A DNA stretch of 64,000 nucleotides. It comes from Oopsacas minuta. Its lineage: Eukaryota; Porifera; Hexactinellida; Lyssacinosida; Leucopsacidae. The DNA is taken from positions 1,430,400-1,494,399 of the forward strand of contig JAKMXF010000222.1 of NCBI GenBank assembly GCA_024704765.1. The letters run 5' to 3'. The notes beneath the pieces were generated by a model, which saw only the letters and a program-made list of their open reading frames with translations, was not told where the DNA came from and did no database searches. A program made the translations under genes and the position numbers. Numbering within the stretch: position 1 is the stretch's first letter; each line of letters begins with the position of its first letter. Of this stretch, positions 1-11,244 are shown one piece after another.

Positions 1-119
1 TGGGCGGGGCTGTGCTCGGAGAGATCCTTGCTTCCAGGCCTGAGAGCTGGATGACTCGCAAAGAGTACGAAGAGAAGGGAATCAAAGTACTCGAGAAATT
101 GGGAGTGTCAGTGAAATAA
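1..119 (+). CDS. ACTR2: Actin-related protein 2, C-terminal exon (partial)
   Basis: Reading frame 3 from the left edge gives [20 protein letters not shown] followed by a tail ending [11 protein letters not shown] and a TAA stop at 117-119. Arp2 ends with the same pattern: GGAVL near the start of the last exon, WMTR-x-EY-x-EKG, then VLEKLGV. Arp2 is one of the two actin-like subunits of the Arp2/3 complex that nucleates branched actin filaments in the cytoplasm. Only about 39 residues are present; the rest lies left of the window. The match is specific to Arp2: conventional actin and Arp1 end in a different RKCF or HRKTF-type tail. The next gene, ATAT1, is on the other strand, so the two are tail to tail. 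Confidence 0.93.
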   Translation, partial: GGAVLGEILASRPESWMTRKEYEEKGIKVLEKLGVSVK

Positions 120-1147
120 GAGCATATTTATATAAGAGAGGTGTTTATATTATTTATTAGTACAATTGTGTGTGTGTAGTGGACAGGTGTGTAGCTAACT
201 ATGTGTGATGACATTATATTAATATTGTAGTGTATTAATTCACTCATTAGATTCATTCTAGACTCAAATTAATTATTTGTTGCGTTTCTACTTATTGTAT
301 AGTCTGTAATTTATGATTGTGTAATTAAATTAATTCGTAATGTATCCCTCTATTAGATGTTCGGTTGAATATAGAGTGGATTCTCGTTCATACGAATCAG
401 TGTTCGAGAAAATACTTGCATTTTATCAGTCCCATGCGTTTCACAGGTTAATGCGAACTATGGATAAAATAGTACTCTATAATTCGAGTGATGTTGTTTT
501 CACGAATTTTCGAACAGCGGCACACCTGTCATGTGTGATCCAACTATGTTCCAACAGTTTGGTCAGATTTACCAGTATTATATTTAAATTTGGTATCATT
601 GTGTAGCTCTTCGTGGCTCCTAGCACTTTTTACGAATACGTAGTTTGACGAATTTCCCATTCATACCGAGCTTTGTGTTGAATTCAATAGCACGACATGA
701 TAGACAGCAGGTTTAACAATTATTGTGAAGGCAGTTATATTATCCTTCAGACGTCCATTTAGCAGAAGTGAGTCATGTTATTACGGAATGACAATAAACA
801 GCGTTAATTCCGTGTAGGTACTTTACTAAGCACTCGAAGCGGTATGTCTATAGTTTTGTATTGACCCTTGATTCAACTAGAGTTCCTCCTTCGGAGTGGT
901 TTTATTCCAAATTTTATCAAAATTATGGTTACACCTCAATAGAGGTAGACTAACCTACAGCATAACTCGGTTAGTATGTACTCGGCCTAAGACGTACTTT
1001 CGGTTAATACTTACTTTTCTCCAAAACTGATCATCAATCCTTGTACTAATCGCATAAGGAGAATATTCGGATAAGACGTACTTCTGTAGGTATGATGTAG
1101 AACTGAGTACAATACATACTAAATAGTGAATAATTGAGAATAAATAA
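120..1147. other. Intergenic space between convergent genes
   Basis: This holds the presumed 3' untranslated regions of Arp2 (+) and ATAT1 (-). Short open frames here (for example 340-606) have no recognisable composition or domain. No repeat or RNA gene was recognised. Confidence 0.6.
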
Positions 1148-2011
1148 TCAAAAGAATAATTCAGACTTTGTATTATGTCTATAGTACTTGTCATACACGC
1201 TGGATATTGTCCAGCTGTAATTGGGATTAGCTTTTGAACGAGACGTAGGAGCCTGGTTAGATTCCCGTCCTTTATTCTTTGGGGAGTAGGAGTTGTACCT
1301 AGAGAATGTGTTGCGGTTAAGTTGTAGAGGTGCTTGGTACTTAGGAAGATACTCCTCCTGTTTAGATATCCTAGTAAGAGAGGTTGTGATATCATTCGTA
1401 TATACATCACACGGTTTCAGAGAGTGAGATATTTTCGTAACAGTATCCTTGTGAAAAAATGAAGAGAAGACAACAAAGTTGTTATTCTGCTTTATCGGTT
1501 TATTGAGGTTATAATGTTTCTGTAAGAATCCTAACAGCTTTAGAGAGGGTCTATCATATGCCAGTCTACTTGGAGATGTCCCCTCATCTTGTAACATTGC
1601 CTCAAACAGCTTCTTTCCACATCCAGATCTCTGCTTAGATTCGTGTACGTAGAAGTCCAATACACAGCGAGATTCTGATTCATGCATCTTTCCCATTATG
1701 TCAGTTAGAAATAATCGTTTTATTCCAGTTTTTAATATTCCTAGAACTTTAGACTTAGTGCCTCTATCTACGCTAATCTCCTTAAGGATGTACAGTGTAT
1801 GTTTTGAGTGAACTAACTTGCTTAGTGTTGTTATCGGGATATACAGACCCTGAGCACGTGCTGAGGCTGATCCCATCTCGTCAACGATTATAGAGAGTTT
1901 GTTTTGAAGCTCATGGTTACGGAATTTATCCTTTATCTTTGTGACTTCTCCATTTTTGTAGATAGTAATTTCGTCCTTGAGAACTGAATCGATATTAAAC
2001 TGGAATTCCAT
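1148..2011 (-). CDS. ATAT1: Alpha-tubulin N-acetyltransferase 1 (MEC-17 family)
   Basis: A single exon of 287 residues, starting at the ATG complementary to 2009-2011 and ending with TGA at 1148-1150. It acetylates lysine 40 of alpha-tubulin inside the microtubule lumen, using acetyl-CoA, and is linked to stable and ciliary microtubules. Residues 1-190 match the family's GNAT-like domain. RCVLDFYVHES carries the conserved cysteine (C116, human C120), QRSGCGKKLF is the acetyl-CoA pyrophosphate loop, and LAYDRPSLKLLGFLQKHYNL carries the conserved aspartate (D153, human D157). NNFVVFSSFF closes the domain. The tail (about 195-287) is low-complexity and rich in Ser, Asn and Tyr, as in other ATAT1 proteins. 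A complete, uninterrupted gene is very likely. It is convergent with Arp2 and followed in the same orientation by PCF11 upstream. Confidence 0.95.
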   Translation of the reverse strand: MEFQFNIDSVLKDEITIYKNGEVTKIKDKFRNHELQNKLSIIVDEMGSASARAQGLYIPITTLSKLVHSKHTLYILKEISVDRGTKSKVLGILKTGIKRLFLTDIMGKMHESESRCVLDFYVHESKQRSGCGKKLFEAMLQDEGTSPSRLAYDRPSLKLLGFLQKHYNLNKPIKQNNNFVVFSSFFHKDTVTKISHSLKPCDVYTNDITTSLTRISKQEEYLPKYQAPLQLNRNTFSRYNSYSPKNKGRESNQAPTSRSKANPNYSWTISSVYDKYYRHNTKSELFF

Positions 2012-2789
2012 CCTGAATTAATTCTACCAATACTCTTAGCTAGTAGTTTAGGATTTAGATTTTAATCGTATCAATTACTTCAACAAATTATTCAATATAT
2101 TTTATTTTTGGTGGAAAACCGACATTACGATACATGACAAGTACGTAACTTCTATATAGGGAAACGGTGCCAATTATCAACAAAACTATACTGAATTGAT
2201 GCAGCACCTTACTCAATAATCCTATTCTTGATTTGTAGTTTTTGTCTTTGCATATTCACTGCAATAAATTTGTCAAGCTTTCAAGTTTGAGTAACTTGGC
2301 AAATGTGCCATGCCGAGTGTTATCAAAAGATCTAGCGAACCCCTCAATTATTCGTTCCTTAGCTACGTAGTTACATATCTCTATATACCACATAGTAGTA
2401 CAGTCACCGGTAACTCGAACACTGTATAGCATATTAATTAGGAATATAATTTGTGAATATTTTTGATATTTTTAATGTGTTTTTATTGCATTTTGTTAAA
2501 AATCACAAAAATGAATAAGAAAATTTTCAGCTCTTAATCATTTGAAAAAGTGTAGCAGGGGAAATTGGGACCTTAAATGGAGGTCACCCCCATTAACTCT
2601 AACATTCGCTATCTCGAAAAGATTTTGAGGTTCGAGTTGCCGGATGTTGACTGTACTTGGTAATAATTAAGGTTACGCTTAACATGATGTTAACCATGCA
2701 ATCGCAAGGTTTGCCAGTGATGTATGTGGATCAAAAATGTAAAATTCTCAATATCGTACATTCGCGTTCTGATACTACGGTATGGTCAT

Positions 2790-3320
2790 GGCTTACTTAA
2801 TGCACGGCTGTGGATGTCACCGAATAAGCTAAAAACATGGAAGGCCGATTTGTTTGTAAAATTTAAAACAAACTAACGATCTAGGCAATTACTAATTATA
2901 CTTTATAGGGTTTTCGGGGTGTGAAGAATTCATTGAGGCTGCTTAGCAAGCTCTCACGATTATCCTTCATATGATTTAGGCTCTATCTAATGATGGCGCA
3001 GCATTCCAAAAATATCTTTATTTGTAATTTTGTAAGGTATTTTCATTTTAAAAAAATATTTTATTTATATTTATTTAGTAATGCATGAGTTCGTTTATAA
3101 TCTTACCAATCAAAACAGATTAGTTGAAAATAACTTAATGAAAGAAAGAATGTAGTTTCAATCAATTCCTCATTTGGAAAACCCCTAGAAAGTATAATTA
3201 GCAATTGCTAAGAGGCGTTAGTTTGTCTTAAAATTAAAAAACTAAATCGGCATATAGGCCTTCTATTTTTTAGTGAATTCGGTGACATCTAAGGCCAAGC
3301 ATTAAGTAGGCCGTTGGTGA
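2790..3320. mobile_element. Foldback-type element with arms of about 150 bp
   Basis: The left arm (about 2790-2940) and right arm (about 3160-3320) are imperfect inverted repeats. Shared blocks, read on the left arm, are CTTACTTAATGC, ATGTCACCGAAT, GGAAGGCCGATTT-like sequence, ACAAACTAACG, and CTAATTATACTTTATAGGG. Their reverse complements lie in the right arm in mirrored order. No coding capacity is visible between the arms. This is best explained as a decayed non-autonomous DNA transposon; the family is not recognised. Confidence 0.6.
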
Positions 3321-3326
3321 ACATTT

Positions 3327-3380
3327 ATTCCCCAGTGAATTATGTTCGCGGAACATTATTCACTGTGACACCGGATATTA
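3327..3380 (-). repeat. Short dispersed palindromic repeat, copy 1
   Basis: On the minus strand it reads CCGGTGTCACAGTGAATAA, then TGTTCCGCGAACA, then TTCACTGGGGAAT. Related copies occur near 46545-46612, 51703-51770, 51875-51945, 53490-53555 and 55255-55300. The core GAATA-x-TGTTC-x-GAACA-x-TATTC is a near palindrome. Confidence 0.6.
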
Positions 3381-3532
3381 TAATTGTATTAGAGATGTTT
3401 TCGATTTCTTGACATTTTTTGATTTTTCAACAGATATTTACTTTCGGGTATTTCCCCATATATAGTATGGATATCATAAATTTCATCGACATCGATATTT
3501 TAAAAATTGTATTTCCAATCTTCACAAATATT

Positions 3533-4091
3533 TGTATTATTAAATCTCAATTGTTGTCTGTTTGTTTGTTTGTTGTCAAGGAAAGGATTTATGGTATGCA
3601 ATTTTGAAATTGTCGCATAACTATGTATTTATCGTGTTTATCAAGGAAGTAAATAGAATTCAATAAAACTTCACTAAATATATCGAACATGCCGAATCCA
3701 ATTTTCACACTTTTGGATTAATCATATGTAAATTTATTGTTGTTTATATGAATATAAAGTAAACAAATTAGCCAAATCTAAAATATAGGCACAGGCTTGC
3801 TCTAAACGGCTACCCACGGGTAAGTAAGTACGCTGAACCAGAATTTCGCATTTTTCAAGTTTCTTATGTGTAAATTTATTGTTGTTTTTATGAATATAAA
3901 GTAAACAAATTTCAATATTGAGGTAGAATCATACTTTCAACGACTACACTGGTATACTCGAGTATTCTGAGTCTGAATATTGTAGACAACATTAATATTA
4001 TTAAATCTCAATTGTTGTTTGTCCGTTGAATACCTCGAGGCGCAATGCGCTGAGTTCATCGCGAAGCGACGAGCCAAAGGCTCGTAACTAA
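3533..4091 (+). mobile_element. Helitron-like non-autonomous repeat, copy 1
   Basis: It begins near TATTATTAAATCTCAATTG and TTGTCTGTTTGTTTG, resembling Helitron 5' ends (TC-TATATTATTAAAT-CTGTTTGTC). It ends with three consecutive short hairpins: GGCGCAATGCGCT, TCGCGAAGCGA and CGAGCCAAAGGCTCG. CTAA follows at 4088-4091, in agreement with the CTRR 3' end of Helitrons. The body includes two copies of a block containing GTAAATTTATTGTTG and ATAAAGTAAACAAATT. No protein is encoded. Other copies lie at 11245-11728 (+) and 45948-46499 (-), with a fragment at 42310-42375. The Helitron assignment is an inference, because the CTRR end is not clear in the other copies. Confidence 0.65.
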
Positions 4092-4653
4092 ATATTGTAA
4101 ATATAATTCGAAAGCTAATGAAAAGTTACAAAATATGTCATTTGTAATTATGTCGGAAATACCATATTACGAATAATTTCGTTAAACAAGGTCACAATGC
4201 TGTAACAATTTGAAGTACCTCTCTACTACCCTTATGAAATGAAAGAGAAGAAAGACAATCGAAGTTGTGTGAGTGTATAAAATTACTTTTTTGAATTTTT
4301 CTATTGCATCAACTTCAATAGCAATAAAATTGTTTAATACAACTGGCTTACAACACATCTTTGTTACATTCTTCTCCTTCTAGTAGAAACTTGAGCATAA
4401 TTATTAAAAGTTTAATAAACACACAATGTTAATAATTTTCCCTTACTGTCAATAGTATATTATTAGTACGTTACAAATAATCCTCGATAGGGATAGGCCA
4501 ACACTAGAATGGTTATTCACGGCCAGTATAAATACTCGAGCATTATCTAACAATATATTATTATAACATAAAGTTTCAGAAAATGAATAATCATTAAAGA
4601 AACAATTTAATTAAACACACACATTGAAATCGCATTGTATGATTATTTTGATC

Positions 4654-6942
4654 TCATGAGAATACTTGACTGGGAGTTTCTGTAGCATTCTGAATTGAGT
4701 CTGTTTGTACATCTTCAACTAGCTCTACTTCCTTCTTTCCATCGATTGGATCAAGCGACATTTTAAATGTGTCTTCACTGTCCGTATCATCCAGCTCAAT
4801 CTTATCAGGATTAATCACAGGATTAATCAGAGGATAGTCTGCTCCCGGTACGAATTCTATTGTATTCTCTTCTCTTGGTTCGTTAGTCTTACCTAAGATA
4901 TTTATAAGTAGACTGAGGTCTTCAGAGCTTAGAGAAAAAGTATCGATCTTTCTTGTCGGTGTCTCACCTCCTTTTAGCAGAAAGTCTGGCGAGATCACTC
5001 CTTCCTTTCCGAGGGGTTTTTCAGTGACGGGAGTAGGTGTGGTGTCAAAGACAGGACCTGCATAGTCCTTGGCACATTCTTTATGTACCACAACTTTGTT
5101 GCCTAACCTCACAGCATCTTTACAACACCATTCATCATTATCCTGGTCAAAGTACATTTCTAGCAAATCCCTACATATGCGGCATCTCTGTACGAGTTCA
5201 CTGTCTCTTAACACAACATTAGCAATCTCCTCTTCTTCTTTGTGGTCCTTGATCCATTTCTCTCTCTTCTCAAGTTCAAAGAAGTCGCTCAGCTGTTCTT
5301 TCTGGTCCGGCACATACTTGATCCAGTCTGCGTCAGGAAAGTACCAATACGTGGACTTAGGTTTATGACGGTTGACGTAGAAGTGCCAATCCAAATGCGT
5401 CTTGTAAGGGGTAGAGTTCTTGTCGAATCGGATTCCACAGGTACCGCATTGCTCACCTTTATGGATATGCTGCACAACTACATTAATACGTCCTACCAAA
5501 CTTTCCATTTTCATTTCTAGTTTTGGGATTTCTGGCTCAACAACTTTGTACGGCTGTCCTTCTAGTATAGAATTTGGTTCTGTGTCCAATTCTTCTGAGA
5601 TAATAGGCTGTTGTTGAGGAGGATGGAAGGACAGCGGGGGTGGCATACGGGGCTGTTCTGGTCTGTGAGGCATAGGTTCAGGCATTCGAGGTCTATGTAT
5701 GGGTCTCTGTTGATAAGGAGGTCTGCGTATTAAATCTCCACGTGGGGATCTCTTAGATTTCCTCGGTCCTATTGGCAGCCTGCTGGGAACTGAACGTCCT
5801 CTAGGGTGTGGGGGCCCTCTAGGTGGGTGAGGCTCTCTGGGTGGATTAGGACATCTATTTTGGCCCATCATAGGTGGGGGTAACCTGGGCATTGGTCTGA
5901 AAATAGGTCCAGGGCCAGGTTGCATCTGTGGATACATTGGAGGAGGGATTTGTAAAGGAGGTCTCATGTTGGGGATCTCTTGGATAGGGGGTCGAATGGG
6001 GGGAGGGAGTTCAGGTCCTGGTAGTTGGACACTCTGTATGATATCTCGTAGGAAAGTACTATCTATCCCTGGTAGGTTCAAATCAATCTTATTTCTTTTT
6101 GGTTCAGTCGCCAGAGTAGAAGAGGTTAGTGTTGGCTCTTCATGGGGCCTAGGTGATGTAGTCTTATGATTAATCACATTACTTGTGTCCATTGGTTCGA
6201 AATGCTGTACTTCAGAGGCAGCGTTGATATCTCCTTTCTCTTTCTTATATTCACGTAATATTTGCAATATTTGTTTCTTCTTCTCTGGGATTGTACTAGA
6301 ATGGTCTAGATTACCTAGTATGTCCTGATGAGGTTCATGTAGTTCCTCAGGGACAACATGACTGATAGGATTACTCAATGAACTGGTAGCCAGGTCTGGA
6401 AGTGAGGGCGGTGGGATTTGAGTTATGATAATGTTTTCTGGTTCTTTCTTAATCAGAGGATTGTTCCCATTTGTAAAAGTAGGATTAAAATACACGTACT
6501 TAGTCTCAGGTACAGATTGTATAGGCCAATTAGTATCCCTCTCTTTAACAAGTCTATCCAACTTAGCAAGTTCTCCCTCATTGATTACTTTTCTCCAAGT
6601 GTTCCTGAGTTTGTATAGAGAAGTCTTGATATCTCCAGTGCCTGATTCAAACACAAGAAGAAACATTTCTACTATATGATCCTCGAATAATCTCTTGTAT
6701 ATACCACCTACATTCTTTATAATAGAGTCTATGAGGTATAATGTAGGTAGCTTCTGTCCTGGTATAGCTTCTTTTATGTGTTTGTATACAACATCAACAA
6801 TAATGCGTGCATATTTGCTGTTCTTCTCAGAAATTTGTGAAAGTTGATTAATCTTTTCCTTAGAATTGAAGGTTAATTCCCTCAAGAGGTTGTAATACGT
6901 AAGTCTAGCTTCCTCCTCGTTCTTGAGAATAGGATCTGTCAT
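4654..6942 (-). CDS. PCF11: PCF11 homolog, pre-mRNA cleavage complex II subunit
   Basis: A single exon of 762 residues. PCF11 acts in the nucleus, linking the RNA polymerase II C-terminal domain to 3'-end cleavage, polyadenylation and termination. Residues 1-135 form the CTD-interacting domain (NSKYARIIVDVVYKHIKE, LYLIDSIIKNVGGIYKRLF). Residues 305-450 are a Pro/Arg-rich linker. The C-terminal part has the two zinc-binding motifs typical of PCF11, C499-x2-C502...H516-x3-H520 and C587-x2-C590...C606/C607...H620-x2-C623. Between them is the CLP1-binding segment with WYFPDADWIKYV (533-544). The start is the first ATG and opens directly into the conserved domain. Animal PCF11 is usually longer and split by many introns, so an uninterrupted compact copy is notable. 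No stop or frameshift suggests decay. Confidence 0.95.
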   Translation of the reverse strand: MTDPILKNEEEARLTYYNLLRELTFNSKEKINQLSQISEKNSKYARIIVDVVYKHIKEAIPGQKLPTLYLIDSIIKNVGGIYKRLFEDHIVEMFLLVFESGTGDIKTSLYKLRNTWRKVINEGELAKLDRLVKERDTNWPIQSVPETKYVYFNPTFTNGNNPLIKKEPENIIITQIPPPSLPDLATSSLSNPISHVVPEELHEPHQDILGNLDHSSTIPEKKKQILQILREYKKEKGDINAASEVQHFEPMDTSNVINHKTTSPRPHEEPTLTSSTLATEPKRNKIDLNLPGIDSTFLRDIIQSVQLPGPELPPPIRPPIQEIPNMRPPLQIPPPMYPQMQPGPGPIFRPMPRLPPPMMGQNRCPNPPREPHPPRGPPHPRGRSVPSRLPIGPRKSKRSPRGDLIRRPPYQQRPIHRPRMPEPMPHRPEQPRMPPPLSFHPPQQQPIISEELDTEPNSILEGQPYKVVEPEIPKLEMKMESLVGRINVVVQHIHKGEQCGTCGIRFDKNSTPYKTHLDWHFYVNRHKPKSTYWYFPDADWIKYVPDQKEQLSDFFELEKREKWIKDHKEEEEIANVVLRDSELVQRCRICRDLLEMYFDQDNDEWCCKDAVRLGNKVVVHKECAKDYAGPVFDTTPTPVTEKPLGKEGVISPDFLLKGGETPTRKIDTFSLSSEDLSLLINILGKTNEPREENTIEFVPGADYPLINPVINPDKIELDDTDSEDTFKMSLDPIDGKKEVELVEDVQTDSIQNATETPSQVFS

Positions 6943-7139
6943 TATATCAATTAGTATAGTAGTCTCTTCTAAAGCTTGCTATTTTTGGTAGTTTTACGAA
7001 TATTCAGCTGCGTTTTTACGCCACAAATATAAAGCAAAATATAGATATAGTTACTGTACAATAAATTCATAGATTATTACAATAAATAGTTAAATTCTAA
7101 TTAATTAAATACTATACAGAGGGGATTGGGAGTGTGCTT

Positions 7140-7875
7140 CCTAATGAGATTGCAAATGTTGATTTCATAATTTCTGCTGCGTCATCATCACTTGACCATT
7201 ATGACATCATGATATTTTCCTCTATAGACTCGTCCGATATTATAATAAAACATTTATCAAGTCTTTCTCAATCGGGAGTTACTCAGCTGACTATTGAAAA
7301 TGAATAGCGGATGTTTCGTCCCCACTTAAATTAAGTGTCAAAAGAAATTTCGGTAATACAGAGTAGAAGCCGTATTTTCAAACAGTATACAAGCCAACGA
7401 ACTGAATCACCAATCCAAAGAAATAACCACTGCAACAACTCAACTTGTGCGTTAAAATAGCCAGGAACACTCAGTATTGAATAATATAAAGGAGTTCGCA
7501 TGCATGTAGGCTGTTTGCAAATATATAACTTCAAGAAAAAGAGACTGTATCTTTTGATCAGAAAAACCTGTGATAATAAATACTGGCTAGTTTTCAGCTA
7601 ATTCATGAAAACTATACACCAACAACGATAAAACGCGTTCAGAGACGCTGTGGCAACTGGTAGGGTGTATAATTCCCAGAGCTGATTTCTGATCAAGTTC
7701 TACACCGATTATCTGATCACATCCTACATACTACGTTTAAGGTTTAAGCAACTGTGTGTAACCAATGGATTCCAAGCGACGAATCATCCGGTGACGAAAC
7801 ATCCGTTTAGCCTATTGAATTAGGTGATGATGACGCAGTATAATGTTAAACCGAAATTTGTAACGTCAAATGTCA
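7140..7875. mobile_element. Decayed element with long imperfect terminal inverted repeats
   Basis: CTGCGTCATCATCAC near 7178 is repeated in inverted orientation near 7825-7845, and CGGATGTTTCGTC near 7309 is repeated inverted near 7788-7800, so the ends mirror each other. A block inside (about 7610-7690, containing ACGCTGTGGCAAC and GAGCTGATT-like sequence) is related to 39275-39350, a second fragment of the family. No open frame resembles a transposase. Confidence 0.5.
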
Positions 7876-8009
7876 ATTAATTTGGCTAGTATAAATTTCC
7901 TACATGATATAAACGATGGGACAGAAGATTGTATGTACGTATATTATAGGGCAGTAATATATTAGTATTTTTGCAGTATAGTCAGGAAATGACACTCAAA
8001 TTATAATTA

Positions 8010-8191
8010 CAGTACAACCTCGTTAATACCTACACGAGCGAACCTTCGAAATTTGTACTTCTTATCTGGAGTTCGTATTAACGGGGGCAATATCATTTGA
8101 AAAGCAATTGTAAGGACCTGATTTTATGTAAATATATGTTCGTCTTATCCAGAAATTCGTTAACCGTGTTTATATTAACGAGGTTTTACTG
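8010..8191. mobile_element. Pogo/Tigger-like MITE, 182 bp
   Basis: The left end reads CAGTACAACCTCGTTAATAC and the right end, reverse complemented, CAGTAAAACCTCGTTAATAT. The body, containing GGATAAGACGAAC and AATCAGGTCC on the minus strand, is homologous in inverted orientation to 22079-22279. Such CAGTAAAACCTCGTTAA ends are typical of pogo/Tigger elements. Confidence 0.72.
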
Positions 8192-11100
8192 AATGTACGA
8201 GGCGGGATATTTGGCAAATATGAAATGTTATTATGTTTTAGTAGTCATCACTTTACAGTTTACAACTCTGCTATGAATACAAATTTTCTACGTTGAATAG
8301 TTCTCTAAACCGGACAAGAAAAACAGAATGCTGCATAATAATCATAACAGAAATTTTTAGGGCCGTTGGGCTCGGTAAAACCTTATCCTCATTATTAATA
8401 CGTGTACCAAAAGTGCACACATTTCAATGGTGATCAAGATTAATGGCTCAGAACAGTAAATAACACCGATTGGACATCAGATCTCATTTGAGATACAATA
8501 GAATACCATACTATGTATATTTCTAGTTTTGCTACTAAACTGATAATATAAATTAGGAAGCACACTAAAAATAACAAAGAAAACGTATATCGTTTTCATA
8601 TACCATATCGCCTGTTCAGAAGAGTACATTTAGTAATCTTTAATTCAGCTCCTTGGTACCTACCTGATCAGTGTATGTCTTGTAGCTAGCTTTGCAAGTT
8701 ACTCACCAAATATATCAATAAAGTACATTACCAAAATTAGAAGTGTACTTGTACAAAATGATCGATCTTCCATTTGAAAGCGATTGTTGTCAGGTTATTT
8801 GCCCGATTTGAATACTTTATTTATGTAACGAAATTAAACCCTGAAATCACATATTAGGAGTAATTTCACACAATCGCAATGCCCGTAATTTTAAAAAGTG
8901 GAACCCCAAAAAGTGTCAATTTCATGTAAATTGGACCGCCATCTAAATAAATAAACAGGATTCCATATATGGTATTATTAGACACGTAGACTTGCGAATA
9001 CGTATATGCGTATGAAATCTCCATTTTGCATTTGATACAGTGGATACCTGGAGCAACAAAATTTGTTCAGAATACACTTATCCCGGTATATAATACATAT
9101 AAAGGAGTATATGAGAACCGTTTTTAGAAGATAGTTCTTAATTCCAGCTATATATGTCCCCGAGAATGGCAGAAAGAAGCAGATTAGTATATTATTCTCA
9201 ATTTAGAAAAATAAGGCTCTTGTTAATTGCAAATTGGAATTTCTTGGGTTTTAAAGACTTGAACTTGCGATCACTAAAAAGTTCAATAGGACTTCATTCA
9301 TTTCATTTACATATGTACAATTAAAAATTATGACATCAATCGCTGATGAAAATTGAATTTTTGAATTTGTCGCATTTTGTTGTAATAATATCTATTCATC
9401 TATCCTGATTAAATATGTATTATACGTAGTATATACTCATATCTTAAGTAGGCTATGCTATGGGGCGTTCTTATAACCAGCATCCACTCACAACTGCATA
9501 TATTTTTACATTTTTTCATCATTAGAGGTACGAATAGCCAATGCACCAAAGTTTAGGTCCTAAACAACAACCATAAAGCGGTTCTTTTGCGGGTACCACG
9601 AAAGGCAGCATGTAATAAGTTGTGAAAATTGTTCTAATTTATTTTCAGAAGGAGATTCATACAACTTTAGTACTAGTTTTTTCGGCGATGTGAAAATATT
9701 CCAAATTACAAAATCCACATTTTCGTATACTGAGGGTGTATACTGTTGAAATCCTTGTTTCGAAGTTATTTTAATTATCGAATATTTTAGTCCTCGAAAA
9801 ACCGTATGAATAGTAAAGTAATAAGCTTTTGACTGTAAATAACTTCGAATATTTGGTCTATTGCATATTTTCATCTTCATTCCTTATGTAAAGAAATGGA
9901 CAAAATTCGATTTCTACTGTACTTAGTTGTCTGTTTAGTAAATATTTGATTACCTAAAAGGTCGACGATGATACCAAAAATCCCCTCTGACGGTTTCCAG
10001 GTTCAACAATTAATTCTACTAACTAATATATATTTATATATAACTACATATATAAATACAGATGAATCGTGTTTTAATAACATAGATTAATGAACCGGTT
10101 TAGTAACTTTATTAGCTCCTGAAAAATTTAAAACGTAATTCGTGTCTTAAACTGACTCGTGGACTGCAACTGTATTCCTGGTGGGAGAGAAAGCAATTAA
10201 TGTTAAATGTACTAATTAGTAATATCTACATAATATTATTGTAATGAAGGATATTAAATAATATTATAAAACCAAATACCTCAAATAGCAGAATTATCAT
10301 TTCTTCACGTAATTAGTTCGTCTTATCAGCATCACATCTTGAAAAGAAATTCTCTTTAGCTTTCAATTATGTATTTTCTGCTATATTTCTATATATTTAC
10401 TTCTAATTATAACTTCCTCTCTTCGCCGTGATTTTCACAAATTTACACCAAAGTATAATGCATTACATGAATTTACACACAAAATATATACACAGACATA
10501 ACGAATAAGTAATAATCATATACCATTACACATTACTATATAATTTGTATTATCATACCCTATCCATTCTCAGTCCAGGTTTACTCAGTTCATATTTGAG
10601 TATTGTTGTTGTGTCCTCAGTTTAAAATTCGTACCAAACAAAACATATGAATTTTCCTCCAAGACCCGCTACTTAATCATTTCAAAGAATTTTCAATTAT
10701 CAATTTATCATAAATCTTTAATTTTTGGTATCTAGCGTACCACAGGTTCAATTATTATGCAATTATTATCCGTAATTACCCCAACTACAAGTAGTCATAA
10801 TCTCCCTTATACAGGGAATACATTATCGTCAATATTTAATTCAAAGGAAATAAAGTATAATAATATCATACAGCTGACTAGTAAAGTTCATTGTATACAT
10901 CAATGCTATTTGTGGGAAACCTACTTGCTGTAGGACTCTCATACAAATCTTCCCCTTAGCCCAGCTCTGTAATACATTTATTGGTCGTTTTGATTTTAAT
11001 TCTCCCTCAATTTACCACAGATAAGCTCTGAATATTTCTTGACATCTTTGCTGCGCTTCTAATTGACAGGTGGCGTGTCAAAGAGAGGGAGAGTATATGA

Positions 11101-11244
11101 GTAACGTTACTAAGAGAACAGTATCGGAAGTTTGAAGTCGTCAGGTTGTCGTCTAAATTAAAAATATAATAATTATACATACATAGTCGTTACAACAAAC
11201 AATGATAAATTTCCATTTTAGACATAAGGCTATTTTGAAAATAA

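Larger units (their letters stand above)
2012..4653. other. Intergenic, repeat-rich; no gene seen
   Basis: Between the ATAT1 start and the PCF11 stop (both minus strand). It contains an inverted-repeat element (about 2790-3320), a copy of a short palindromic repeat (about 3327-3380) and a Helitron-like repeat (3533-4091), listed separately. The part from 4092 to 4653 presumably includes the PCF11 3' untranslated region. Confidence 0.6.

Noticed and set aside
340-606. 88-codon open frame after Arp2
   Set aside because: No recognisable composition, no homology that I can see, lies in a 3' untranslated or intergenic stretch; probably chance.
955-1410. Open frame overlapping the ATAT1 3' end in another frame
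   Set aside because: Overlaps a strongly recognised gene and has no domain.
5037-6679. Several plus-strand frames across PCF11
   Set aside because: They are antisense to a confidently recognised gene.
9560-9880. 106-codon minus-strand frame in the gene desert
   Set aside because: No recognisable motif and no supporting splice or repeat context.
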